Assembly (NCBI GenBank): GCA_029962745.1
Contig: JAPZVO010000101.1
Coordinates: 30,580-94,579 of the forward strand
DNA: 64,000 nt
Reading direction: 5' to 3'
DNA from: Echinometra lucunter
Taxonomy: Eukaryota > Echinodermata > Echinoidea > Camarodonta > Echinometridae
In this document: positions 10,931 through 21,215 of the stretch, piece after piece
Layout of the letters: every line of letters begins with the position of its first letter
Numbering within the stretch: position 1 is the stretch's first letter
Made by a program: the position numbers and the translations under genes
Notes under the pieces: generated by a model
Told to the model about the DNA's origin: nothing
What the model saw: only the letters and a program-made list of their open reading frames with translations
The model's database searches: none

Positions 10931-11127
10931 AAGTACCCTAAATGTGACCTTGCTGGTGTACACGAAATACAAAGACATTTTTGCACAGCCCTGTATTTTT
11001 TTTTTTCAGGTACAATGAGAATTGTTTTTGTTATGCAGAATGTGAAGTTAGATGTTCAATGAAGAGTGTCAAATAAGTTTTAACTGTGACTGCTTCTCTA
11101 TTTTTGAGAACAGGGTGCTGCTTTTCG

Positions 11128-12233
11128 TCGTTTCGGAGACTTCATTTTCCATTAACATTAGTTAGTTAGATAGGTTGTACAGATATGACTGGAGGAACTT
11201 ATCCTAACAATATGTCTAAATTTAACATACACCTGACATATGGACACCTAATACTGCTTTCACACCAAGGTACGGTCGCTGCGACCGATGAAATCATAAT
11301 GTGAAAGCATTTCATCGGTCGCTGAGGTACTTCAGCGACCGGTCGCGACCGATGCAAGCTAGATGTGAAAGCACATCGTACTCAGCGACCGATCGAAATG
11401 CAATGACCCCCCATACATGCCTACGCACTATCTCTACTTCCGCTTCCGGCTAGGTCAGCTATACAGCGACCGATCGCTCTGGGCCTGACCAAATTTTGAC
11501 GGAGGTGTGAAAGCACGTCCGATCGGTCGCTGGGTACGGTCGCAGCGACCGGTCGCAGCGACCGTACCTTGATGTGAAAGCAGTATAAGTCACTTGTTAA
11601 TAAATGGCTGAGATATTTCCCAACGTTTGAAAATAAGAGACAATACAAACTTTCCGTTAGCACTTGAAGCCTCCGAAACAGCAAAAAAAAAAAAATATTT
11701 TTCATTTTTTTTATATCTAGACCAATGTGCTTCTGTTAATTCTGCATTGCAATCATACATTAGGATATACAGACTCCCTTGAAGTTGAAAGTAAATAGAC
11801 TTACTAAATACCAAAAAACTTGTTTCGGAGGCTTCAACTTTTGTTAACACCATATATTTCCATATTATGGTGTCACAGATGTGGCAGTGTCTACAGTATT
11901 CCTATTTTATGTTTGGTTTTGATCTAATGAAGTACATGAATGTGTAAGATGTTATTGTTGTTTTTTTTTTTACATTTTTAAAGTTTTACAAGTTGTCAGT
12001 AATGATTTCAGAGAGAAATTTTCCCCGAGTGCTTTAAGTATTCACCTCTTTCAAACTCTGATAAAGTAAGAATGATTCACCAGAATTTTAAAAATGTTAA
12101 TGCATATAACTCATCCAAGCCTTATTATTTCACGGTATAAACTATTGAAACAAATCACTATTTTTTTCCCAAATTACAAGACATCCTTAATATTCATCCA
12201 ATTTGTTTCGGAGGTTTCATTAAGTGTTAACCG
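11128..12233. repeat. Dispersed TTTCGGAGGCTTCA...TTAAC motif, four copies
   Basis: Close variants of TTTCGGAGRCTTCA followed by a T-rich gap and GTTAAC occur near 11130 (+), 11655-11683 (-), 11821 (+) and 12205 (+). The TAA-flanked MITE at 11252-11585 is inserted between the first two. This suggests one element or duplicated segment later split by the MITE. Function unknown. Confidence 0.45.
11252..11585. mobile_element. MITE, PIF/Harbinger-like, TAA target duplication (copy 1)
   Basis: The ends TACTGCTTTCACACCAAGGT and its inverted counterpart are flanked by TAA at 11249-11251 and 11586-11588. A 3-bp TWA duplication is the hallmark of PIF/Harbinger transposons. The interior is a mosaic of short palindromes of GGTACGGTCGCTG and its complement, plus a unique core (ATGACCCCCCATACATGCC onward). 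A second copy with the same core lies at 23178-23556. No coding capacity. Confidence 0.82.
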
Positions 12234-12239
12234 TATGTA

Positions 12240-13860
12240 TCATGCCCTTTGCAAACCTTTAAGGATCAAGTGACACAGGCCATGTCATCCAAAGACCATT
12301 TGTAACAGTAGGAGAGAAAATTTGTGGGCAGAGAATCCTCCAGAATCTTTACGAGAGGAGTGCATGCCTTAGATTTTGTCATTTTTAGGGCAAGACTAGT
12401 TTGGCCTTAAATTTTAAAAGGCACTCAAGCCACTACAAGGGGCACTAGGGCCAAAGTCATGGTCATCGAAGGCCTTTTTGCATAATACTTTTAGATGTGT
12501 ATTGTAAAATTCTGTATAAAAATTGTGCGTATTCAATGTCTCATTAGCACCAGCCTTTACACGCCAGTTGAAATGCCACTTTTTGGGGTTCAAAACTATT
12601 CATTATTAATGTAAGTTAACTATATAAAAACAGGATCGTCATACATGTAAGTGCACCAAACATGAAGATGTAACAACGAACATGAACAGCCAGCACAGTA
12701 TCAATACCACCTGACCATTTTTGTTGCTGAATATGATTATTTTGGCAATTAAGACATTTTTCAGTGATATCAAGTCATTATGAGTCACTTGAAAGGCAGC
12801 ACCCTCTCATTTCTAATGAACATCACATTTCCCGGACGTTGTTTTTGTTTGCACATATTTCGCTGCTAGTATCTTTGGACAATAAACAAACCTGAACATG
12901 CGATGCAGACTAATACTTAGGCTCCATGTTCATGATGTTACATGTAGTTCCATGATAGAGAGTTATGACAAGATTTATTCATGAATGTTTCTTTATAATC
13001 AAGTAATTCGATCCCCGATGTGTTTCAGCTGATGAAAAACATTATAAAAGGTCAGCATGCGAATGGTGCCAAACAGATATTTAACCAAAAGCTCTGTCAT
13101 TTACTTGCAACGTGTCGGAGTGCATTGATCATTAGAGACTTCATGATGCAATCACACATCCATCCTCAGATGAACCATTTATATCTTATGCCAATTATGC
13201 AGGCACTCGCAATTACCGCGAATGCTCGAACCATAGGCAAATCAAATAGTCATACCAATGATAATGTCATGATCAAGCATTGACCCTCATGACCCTATAT
13301 TTCAACAACATTTAGCCAATTATGTAGCGTACAGTCAGGAGTACACATGCAATTACTTCAGTGTATGCAAAAGGCACAAGTCAAGACCAGTCTTGCTCGG
13401 GCTTGACTGCCAATGCTCTTGAATATTGACAAGGTATCTAAACTACCTACCATGTATGGCAACGTTATTCAGAATTCCTCAAAATTTTCATGAATATACG
13501 CAAGTATCTGTTGCCACTAATTTGTATATTTTTTGTGAATGAACAACATGTTTGACAGTGAAAAGCTCCATCCAAGTTCACAATGTGGCTGACAACAGGT
13601 ACATAGCACTGCAAATGTAAAAATGCCTTTTTAGGCCTTCAAGCACATTGGGATGGTGAATGAAATGTGGCAATATAAATCGGTTTGCAGAAAAAAAAAA
13701 TCATCATTGAAGCAGTAAAATTAAAATGTTGTTTTTGTTCAAATTTATTATATTTGTCATAGTTGATCATTACTTTTCCAAGTTTTTCAGGTAGTTTAAG
13801 CTCCAGAACTAAAAGAAATCCACAACTCAGACATTTCTAGTAATAATTATAGTAGAAATA
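12240..13860. other. No gene or recognised element
   Basis: AT-rich intron-like sequence. An open frame at 13020-13283 begins just after a GTGTTTCAG acceptor-like word, but its peptide is not recognised and lacks a supporting donor. Nothing else is supportable. Confidence 0.45.
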
Positions 13861-13863
13861 TTT

Positions 13864-14572
13864 ATGGGAATACAATTTGAAATTTGGACCCTATTAGAAA
13901 AAAGTTACACCATTTACTGTGAAAATGACCATATGCAGATTGGGAACTCCCAGATTCAGGCCGCACCATCAGTTCGAAATCTTGGTGTTATTTTTGACAA
14001 GAGCATGTGCGTGGATGCGCATGTGAAGAAGGTCTGTCAATCAGTTTATTCTAACATTCATAATGTCAACAGTATACGAAAAGTCATTGACCATAAGTCT
14101 GCATCTGCTATGATCATAGATTCATTTGTTTTATCTCGACTGGATATTGGCAATGCACTTCTTTTCAATATTACTTTACACAATCTCGAAAAACTTCAAC
14201 ATGCTCAGAATGCAGCTGCCCGTATTTTATCAGGGACATCTAAATAAGACCATAATTCTCCTGTTCTAAAAAAAGCTGCACTGGTTGCCAATCAGCAAGC
14301 GCATGGAATTCAAAATCCTTCTCCTTACATGGAAGGCTGTAAATGGATTGGCTCCAAGCTATCTGCAAGACCTTATTATGCCCTATACACCCGCTCGTAG
14401 TCTTAGATCATCACATCAGTATCTTCTTAACATCCCAAAGACGCGAGTAACCTGTGGTGTTAGGGCTTTCTCAGCTGCAGCACCCTCTCTTTGGAACAAT
14501 CTACCAATGGCTTTGAGGATCATACCATCTTTAGAAACCTTCAAATCCAAGTTGAAAACATATCTATTTTAA
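13864..14572 (+). pseudogene. L2/CR1-like reverse transcriptase C-terminus, broken
   Basis: Family landmarks are clear: SVRNLGVIFDKSM, then SYSNIHN-type helices, SFVLSRLDIGNALLF, LEKLQHAQNAAARIL, RMEFKILLLTWKAVNGLAPSY, and the closing AFSAAAPSLWNNLP...LETFKSKLKTYLF. The polymerase core (YADD) is absent because the copy is 5'-truncated. Two lesions split it: a TAA in place of the tyrosine codon after GTSK (near 14245), and one extra A in the A-run near 14271 that moves the rest into frame 2. It lies in the same orientation as the SINE downstream. Confidence 0.88.
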
Positions 14573-14686
14573 CAATACCACTTTGACACTCATCCAAACC
14601 CTCTTATCTTTTCTTTTCTTTTCTTGTGCGCCTAAGAATAGAATTTTTCTAGATGGATAGCGCCTTACAAATGCCTTTTATTATTA

Positions 14687-14749
<63 letters not shown>

Positions 14750-14760
14750 ATAATTATTAT
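13880..14760 (+). mobile_element. L2/CR1-like LINE, 3' fragment with TTA/TTG tail
   Basis: A 5'-truncated copy contains the C-terminal part of the reverse transcriptase ORF, a ~100-base 3' UTR and a (TTA)n(TTG)n microsatellite tail. The UTR's last unique part (GTGCGCCTAAGAATAGAAT...TAGCGCCTTACAAATGCC, about 14626-14680) is the typical hairpin-like 3' end of L2/CR1 elements. It is shared with the SINE that starts 600 bases downstream. Confidence 0.85.
14690..14760 (+). repeat. (ATT)n(GTT)n microsatellite, LINE tail
   Basis: ATT repeats pass into GTT repeats immediately after the L2/CR1-like 3' UTR. A microsatellite tail is usual for this LINE group. Confidence 0.9.
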
Positions 14761-15272
14761 CAGACCTCCGATCTCCCCCATAGTGGACCAGTAGATAGTT
14801 AAGTACAGGATGGGGTGCGTGTGTCTACCACCCGCACGCTTTACAAAGATGAAGCATCCTTTTTACAGTTTTGTTTTTGGATTCAACCACATTATCAATA
14901 TTTTCTAGATCTAACCGTATGTCCTTTCCTAACATAAGAGTTTAATCTTAATTCAATTTCAGTCTATGAGATCTGTCTATTCCATGGCATGCTTAAAAAA
15001 GTATAAAAGATTAAGTGGAGTAGGCCTAAAGGTAAACATGTATTTGTCTACAGACAAGTGATAATGATTTGTCTGATCTCGACTCTTGTGAAAACTGTGA
15101 TAGGAACATGTGAAATGAATTTATGTTTTTGGCTAAATTGTTGTCAAATGTTACTCTCTTTTTTATCAGCCACTACATGAGCGCAGAGAAGAGTGGAAAT
15201 TTCAAAAGACGAAATGTGACTCTGAAGTTCATTTGCACAAAGCCCTGAAGATCGACTGATTAAATTTGTATA

Positions 15273-15604
15273 GGGATGTCGTGGTCTAGTGGATACATCA
15301 CCGGGCTGTGGATCACATACTTCGTGGTTCGAGTCCCCCCCCCCCCCCGGCCCCCATGGCACTTATGCCTGTTGGCAGGACATTTACCTACATTTTGCCA
15401 CTCTTGACCCACGTGTAGTAAATGGGTACCCATCAGGTGCCCGGTAGGAAGGAATTTCTGAAATACTCTAGCACTAGCCTATAATGGCAGCTTGGGTAAA
15501 GTCGGGGTAATACTAATAATGATTTGTGTGCCTCGGAATAGTATATTTCTAGATAACAGCACCATACAAATGTGGATTATTACTTCTATTAATGTTATTA
15601 TTAA
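15273..15604 (+). mobile_element. tRNA-derived SINE with an L2/CR1-like 3' tail
   Basis: The 5' ~73 bases are tRNA-like, with internal RNA polymerase III boxes: A box TGGTCTAGTGG (15282-15292) and B box GGTTCGAGTCC (15326-15336). A C14 run follows the tRNA part. The body includes a TGACCCACGTGTAGTAAATG...GGGTACCCATCAGGTGCC segment, of the kind seen in conserved central domains of deuterostome SINEs. The 3' end (15526-15580, GTGTGCCTCGGAATAGTATA...) matches the LINE tail at 14626-14680, and an ATTATT tail follows. The match implies mobilisation by that LINE's reverse transcriptase. No target duplication could be fixed by eye. Confidence 0.85.
15282..15336 (+). promoter_or_regulatory. SINE internal pol III promoter (A and B boxes)
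   Basis: TGGTCTAGTGG fits the A-box consensus and GGTTCGAGTCC the B-box consensus. The spacing is about 33 bases, within the range of tRNA genes. These would drive SINE transcription from about 15273. Confidence 0.82.
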
Positions 15605-15796
15605 AAAAAAACTTGTAATTCATGCAATAGTAAATTGAAGGTTTGAATATTGTGAAAACTGTTCTAGATGTTGTCATTATACACTGTACTGTAAAAAGAT
15701 AAACTTCAGTTCTGGCCATGAGATTATAAATAAAATTCACAGAAATTAAAAAAATATATATATGTAAGAAATTTGGAAGGGGAGCTCATGTACAAT

Positions 15797-15985
15797 CAGG
15801 GCGTATCCAGAAATTTTCCGGAGGGGGGGGGCAAGATGCGTGAATTAAAAAAAAAAACTTGAAAGCGAGGGAGTTGGTATCGAGGGAGCTTTTGTATTTT
15901 TAAAATTAAAATTGAAGGATGTAGGTTTCAAAATTTTTGGGGGGAAGCTGCCCCTGACCCCTCTGCGTACAGCCGCGCGTACTAT
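15797..15985. repeat. Short GC-run repeat with GGGCGTA...GCGTACAGC ends
   Basis: CAGGGCGTATCCAGAAATTT leads into a G9 run, then an interior with GAAAGCGAGGGAG, and finally GCCCCTGACCCCTCTGCGTAC. It belongs with the other G-run/C-run copies in the window. The CAGGG-type end is reminiscent of hAT termini, but no 8-bp duplication was found. Confidence 0.4.
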
Positions 15986-16459
15986 TGTGTGTTTGTGGAA
16001 GCATCAAAATGACTAGAAACTTACACACTCTCACTGCAACCCGAATTAGACAAGGTGTTACTCTTTATACAAATAGTTCAAATATGAGGGTATTTGATCA
16101 AAGAATATTTTGATATGATATTCTGTCAAATTGGCCTGAGGAAGCTCATAAATTTTTGTTTATCCTTACCAGAACTCAGCATCTTGGAATAATTATACCT
16201 TTTGCATACATGCCCTCATCAATATGATTGCATAATTTAAAAAAATCCAATCATGAAATATTTCTCAGTTTATTCCTTTTGATAAATTGAACATTACTCT
16301 GTTACTGAAGGAAGGCAGTGGACAATGTGAAGGAGAGTTGATACAGAAAAATGGAGAAAGATGGCACAGAACTTTCCATGGAAATGGTATAAATGAGATT
16401 ATAAGGAAAATAAAGTGACAGGACAGAGGAAAAGAAGTGGGAGACAAGGGGTAAAGAGA

Positions 16460-16476
16460 AGAGAAGAGTGTGTGTA

Positions 16477-16512
<36 letters not shown>
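16460..16512. repeat. (GT)n(GA)n microsatellite
   Basis: GTGTGTATGTGTGTG runs directly into GAGAGAGAGA. Open frames on the minus strand across it are repeats of His-Thr and Ser-Leu and are not genes. Confidence 0.85.
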
Positions 16513-16515
<3 letters not shown>

Positions 16516-16534
16516 AGGAGTGCATACTGGGCAG

Positions 16535-16625
16535 TGCTGTGTCCGAGTTCCGAGTCCGAGTTGTAAAACCCGAGTCCGAGTCCGAGTCATCACCTCAGAG
16601 TCCGAGTCCATGAGTCCGAGTCCAA
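16535..16625. repeat. GAGTCC hexamer repeats
   Basis: About ten copies of GAGTCC occur, in runs of two or three separated by short gaps, just after a CAGTGCTGTG word. It is either a diverged hexanucleotide satellite or the end of a hAT-type element. The rest of such an element is not evident. Confidence 0.65.
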
Positions 16626-16796
16626 AAAATTTGATTGATACACGTCTGTACAAGCCCAATTCAACAACAGCAACAACCTGGCCAAGTTGCTTCTTTTTCA
16701 TGCATTATCAGTGAGCATTCCATTCTGAATGATTTTTTGTCTGCTATTGCCAGATAATAATGTTGAGCACTTAGCCTTTGTTGTTCTTCCTTCCAG

Positions 16797-16874
16797 ATAG
16801 ACAAAAGGTACAAGAAAGGCCAGAGGTGCTGCAGCAGGGAAACAGCAGTCAAATCATACCTTCTTTTCAAGCAA
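16797..16874 (+). CDS. Candidate internal exon (78 bp), unknown protein
   Basis: A strong acceptor (TTGTTGTTCTTCCTTCCAG) precedes it and a consensus donor (CAA|GTAAGT) follows. In phase 0 it reads 26 codons without a stop (IDKRYKKGQRCCSRETAVKS...). Phase 2 is also open (QKVQERPEVLQQGNSSQ). Joined in phase 0 to the candidate terminal exon at 19635, it stays open to a stop. Both splice sites being good raises it above noise, but I do not recognise the protein. The ~2.76-kb intervening intron would contain the hAT-like element. Confidence 0.3.
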
Positions 16875-17629
16875 GTAAGTAGTGCATGTCTTCATGTCAG
16901 AATATCGTTCATTTATCTCTTGCACTCATTTTTGCTTGAAGTCTTTAGCTTATCTCTAAACTTAAATTTTAGGCAAGATGAAGCAATTCAAAATTATATC
17001 TTTTTGTTTCTCAGTGCAGTATATGAGGAATTATATACCTGTGTGGCAAGCAGAGCAAAACCAAATAAAAATCGTTTTCTTTTTGTCTATGTACCTAGGA
17101 CCTTTTGTGTTAATAGTTTGAGAAACTGTTGTTACCAATGAATTTTGTTGTATAAATGACAGCCTGTGATTGCTTTGTCAAAACTTCTCATAAGATTTTG
17201 TTTTGTCTGTCATTGCCATGTATATAGTTTTCCCCATCCTAGAAATTGTTGATTGAAAAGCAAAAGGTAGTAGGAAGTTAGGAAGTAAACTTTTTTTTGT
17301 TTGTTTATTTTATTCCTTCCTCTTATACATTCACAATAACATAAGATTATTAAATTAAATCATGTAGAAAGAGATAATAATTGGTACAAGACACATTCAT
17401 GAACACTTAATCACAGTGGCGTAGACAGGTTCTCACACCTGGGGGGGGGACGATTTGCCGTTCACGAGAAATCGAGGATAATTTCGTATACAGATACACA
17501 CACACACCCGCACCCCCCACAACTCACACACACACCCACACACACACGCACACACCCACACCCACACCCGAATGCACAGAAATAAACAGACAGGGCGGCG
17601 GAGCGTCTTTCAAAGTGGGGGAGGGGGCA

Positions 17630-18775
17630 CTAGCGAAAAAGGGCACTTTGGGGGAAAAAGGGGGCCCTTACAAAAGCTGAACACGAGAAGGAAAATATAC
17701 CCTTACATTCTATTTAACACACTTTTAAAGTGCATTTTGACATACTTTTACAAGTCATGATAATAACTACTTTGCACTATTATTGTATACTGCTCTGTCT
17801 TACTCAATTGTGAGCGAGCGAAGCGAGCGACCAAAAAATGCTAGGTAATTTTGCCGAAGGGCATGGTATTTGCAGTATATTTCGAGTGGCCTATAATGAT
17901 AAAGGCTCCCGGAAATTCATTTTATTCGTGTTCCATTATCATTGTAAATTTCTTCCATTTAGTCTGTATATAGTTTTCCTTACAGTGACCAAGCTATAAT
18001 GTTTAAATGCATTAGTGAGGTCTCATATCAGAGAAAATATTCAAATTGAATGGGTTTTGAGCACAATACTATCGGGAACTTAGGAGAACACATAAGACTT
18101 TATGGTTACAACACACTTGACCTGCCTTGAGTGAGTACGAGCGAGCGTAGCGAGCGAGCTTTAGAAAGAAAAAGTAGAAAAATACCCCCCAATAAAGGGG
18201 CACCGTTCCTTCTAATTACAGATGCGGGAAGCACTTGCCCGAATGGAAAAGGGACACTATCAGAAAACAAAAATGGCGCTAATTGCCCTTATCTTACATG
18301 AACAGATTCAGAAATTGGACATACTAGAAAGGGAAATGGGCACTTAGAAGTAAATGAGGGCATGTGTATCAGATTTCAAATGGGGCACTTATCAGGGGTG
18401 AAAAGGGGCAATCTGCAGAAGAGAAATTGCACTTTGAAAAACGAAAAGATGTAGTCAAAGGAGATAATAATCACATTTTAAAAGGGACATTCATTTGAAG
18501 TGTAAGAGGCGCACTTCTCAGAAGGGAACAGAGCGCTATTAAAATGGAAAGGCATAAAAGAGCGCATTTCTGTAGATTTTAAGAAGGGTAACTTATCTGA
18601 AACGAAAAGGGGCACTTATTAGAAAGCGAAAGGGCACTTGATCAACAAAGAAAATGGGCCCTTCTAAGATAAAAGAAGGGCACTGAACAGGTTTGAAAGG
18701 CGGCATTTTTGTTGGGTAAAAAGGGGCACTTTTTGGATGCTTCGAAAAGGGGGGGGGGGGGACACTGTGCACCCC
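17630..18775 (+). repeat. Degenerate GGGGCACTT-type array inside the hAT-like element
   Basis: Variants of (A)nGGGGCACTTxTxAGAAA recur irregularly, more than ten times, often 35-45 bases apart. The clearest run is 18600-18740. Two GAGCGAAGCGAGCGA-type words (17815 and 18140) interrupt it. It appears to be an old tandem array captured within the transposon. No coding signal. Confidence 0.55.
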
Positions 18776-18930
18776 CCCCCCCAGGAGCGCCGCTTCTGTA
18801 AATTGAAGATCTACGCACCGTGACAAACGTATATAGAATATGGACTATCACACACATTATTGCATAATTACATCACGCTATTTATCTTTTTTTTTAAATT
18901 ATGTTATTACACCACCCAAAAAAACTGAGA

Positions 18931-19008
18931 CGGCGCCGAAATTACCCAAAACTAATATAAATTACCCAAAACGGCGCCGAAATTACCCAAAATTAATATA
19001 AATAACTA
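18931..19008 (+). repeat. ~40-bp direct repeat (ACGGCGCCGAAATTACCCAA)
   Basis: Two near-identical copies of ACGGCGCCGAAATTACCCAA plus AAyTAATATAAA lie head to tail inside the hAT-like element. Confidence 0.75.
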
Positions 19009-19069
19009 CATAAATCAGAATAATGATCGATATAGTTATGATAGCAATCGCCATTTCAGTCACATTAAC

Positions 19070-19146
19070 GATGATGATGATGATAACTATTATTGTTATC
19101 ATAATTATGATAATCATTAATAATTATAATAATAATAATAACAATA

Positions 19147-19177
<31 letters not shown>

Positions 19178-19230
19178 CAATAATAATGATAATGATAATA
19201 ATAATCATAATAATGATAATATTAGGTAAT

Positions 19231-19261
<31 letters not shown>

Positions 19262-19285
19262 GTTTATTGTTGTTGTTGTTGTCAT
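19070..19285. repeat. Trinucleotide microsatellite block (ATG/AAT/ATT/GTT)
   Basis: A compound simple repeat. Open frames on both strands (poly-Asn or poly-Ile) are artefacts of it. Confidence 0.9.
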
Positions 19286-19634
19286 AATGATAATGTAAGA
19301 AAACTTCCTTCCCTAAAACCTGGGGGGGGGGGATGATTGTACATGTCATCCCCCCCACCTTGTGAGGTGGGGGGGATGCATACCCCTCATCCCCCCCCCC
19401 CCCCGTTGTCTACGCCCCTGCTTAATGATATAAATACATCCACTGATGAAAAAAATTAATTACATAACTCAAGGATCATAGTAAAATATCAAATTATACA
19501 TGATTATACAATATTTTTTTTTCTCTCAAATAAAACAGCTTATAACCAAATAAGAGAGGAATGTATACATGCTGTGAGAAATAAAATGATCTTGAATTTC
19601 TTATTTTGATCTGTTTGTTATCTAATTTCTACAG

Positions 19635-19715
19635 ATTAAAACTGGTGTTCGGGATTCCTTGGAAACAGTTGAGGTTAAGCAGCCATTCTTACAGATAACT
19701 GGGAATCGATCTTAA
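19635..19715 (+). CDS. Candidate terminal exon, unknown protein
   Basis: After a TAATTTCTACAG acceptor, 26 codons run in phase 0 to TAA at 19713-19715. The peptide (IKTGVRDSLETVEVKQPFLQ...) is complex and globular-looking. About 500 bases of non-repetitive, 3'-UTR-like DNA follow. It is compatible in phase with the 16797-16874 exon. I do not recognise the product. Without transcript data this remains a weak call. Confidence 0.28.
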   Translation: MKTGVRDSLETVEVKQPFLQITGNRS

Positions 19716-20699
19716 GACTGGAGCTACATAACTTTTTGTGATTGTTGCAACTCGCGAGCGAGGCATGCCATCTCTCAAGATTCTATTCTTAAAGCTGTGG
19801 ACTTGCCTGGAACTGTTGAATATAGCTTTCCCATTGCATTTTCAAGACAACTGTATATTGCCTTGGAAAGGGATGGGACAATGACATGACATCTGCTCGT
19901 CTAATCCCTTTGAGAACGTGTTTACTTATAAACTGTTTTTACTTAGACAAGACATTTTAACCTTAGGCAAAGAGTTGTAATAGCTCTCTGTAATCAAAGA
20001 TGAATCTTTTCATTCATGTGATATTTTGAAAGATTTGAATTGTTCACATCATATTAAACGTGTGATGAGTGTAATTTTTTCGCCCTCTCTTCTTTATCCA
20101 TTGTCATTATGTCTCAGTTAGAACAAGGAGCGTTTTTTTTTTTTTTTTTTTTTGGTGAGAGTCCGCAAAGACAGCTGTGAAGACGTATGCAAAATAATGC
20201 TTTGTGGGAGAAATCAATCAGCCAAAGAAGACAGTTTTAGTCAGGAAATATTTTATCAAATTTGATCATTGATGCAACGTACAATACCGGAGTGATTATG
20301 ATTGTATAATGAAATTATGGTTTTTCTTGCTGTCGGTGCTGAAGGATAACAGTTCTTGCCTTTCATTATGCAATACAGGGTGTACACCTGTATGTATTTT
20401 CCAGGTTTTTTTTGAGAAGTTTTTTTTTTTTTTAATTCATAAAACTGCATTAAAAGCATTGTCTAATCTAAAACGAATATCACTTTCAAGTTCTTTGGAT
20501 AAATTTTGTTGAGTAACCACTCAACATATGTGTAAGAGATTTGTACATAAATTTATTTGATAATCAAATTAAAAACAACATTTCTTGACTGATATAAAAC
20601 AAATGGCAGAGGCACTTCTTTTTGTCGAGTCAGATGAATGTATTGTAACTATAATTCTTTCCCCATCTCTTTGTGTGTGTGTGTGTGTGCTTTCTTTCC

Positions 20700-21215
20700 C
20701 CACGGCACCAATGGAACCAAATTCCGGGTTACAGCGGCGTGCGGCACCGACGGACTGGGTATTCGCGTCGCTGCAATTGCAACCAGGATTCCGGGTGAAT
20801 GTAGAGTGACACAGATTCTGGATGCGGCACCAACGGACCCGGAATCCGGGTTGCTGCAGTGGTGACTGGGATTCCGGGTGAATTTAAAGTGACGCGGATT
20901 CCGGGTGCGGCACCAACGGACCGGGAATCCAGGTTGCTGCAGTGGTGACTGGAATTTCGAGTAAATTTAGAGTGACACGGATTCCGGGTGCCGCACCAAC
21001 GGAGCCGGATTCCCGGTCAACACTGCAGCAACCTGGATTCCGGGTCAATTTACAGTGACCCGGATTCCCAGTCCGTTGGTGCCGCACCGGGAAGCCGGGT
21101 TACTGAAATTCACCCGGAATCCTGGTCAACGTAAATTGTCCCGGAAAGTTGACCATTTATCGATAACCATTTCCGGGTCCCGTTGACCCGGATGGGGTGC
21201 GGCACCAACCGATCG
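20700..21215. repeat. 83-bp tandem repeat with inverted units (CCGGAATCC-rich foldback)
   Basis: Units beginning GATTCCGGGTGAATxTA start at 20787, 20870 and 20952 (period 82-83). Each contains GCGGCACCAACGGA(C/G)CCGGA and TTGCTGCAGTGGTGACTGG. From about 21000 the unit reappears inverted (ACTGCAGCAACCTGGATTCC, then TCCGTTGGTGCCGCAC). The array therefore folds back on itself. Confidence 0.7.

Larger units (their letters stand above)
8047..10985 (+). mobile_element. Jockey-like LINE fragment, 3'-truncated
   Basis: The order is: a ~670-base 5' region, a gag-like ORF1 with zinc knuckles (8719-10052), a pyrimidine-rich spacer (10053-10407), and the start of ORF2 encoding the apurinic endonuclease domain (10408 to about 10930). 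Homology stops before any reverse transcriptase motif. LINE insertions are usually truncated at the 5' end, so loss of the 3' end implies a later deletion or a recombination break. The 5' boundary is not certain and may lie just after the hairpin at 8046. Confidence 0.75.
17414..19420. mobile_element. hAT-like non-autonomous element, 8-bp target duplication
   Basis: The left end CAGTGGCGTAGACAGG and the right end, read in reverse as CAGGGGCGTAGACAACGG, match at 13 of the first 14 bases. They are flanked by CTTAATCA (17406-17413) and CTTAATGA (19421-19428), an 8-bp duplication with one mismatch. CAGxGGCGTAG ends with 8-bp duplications are typical of hAT elements. Next to the TIRs lie G9-10 and C10-14 runs. 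The 2.0-kb interior has no transposase; it holds a degenerate GGGCACTT array, a 45-bp direct repeat and an ATT/ATG microsatellite. Confidence 0.78.

Noticed and set aside
15170..15262. Open frame after a CTTTTTTATCAG acceptor, considered as a host exon
   Set aside because: Two phases are open, both end in stops without a donor, and neither peptide is recognised. The acceptor is good, so it is only set aside for lack of support.
19023..19358. Poly-Asn and poly-Ile open frames
   Set aside because: Direct translation of a trinucleotide microsatellite.
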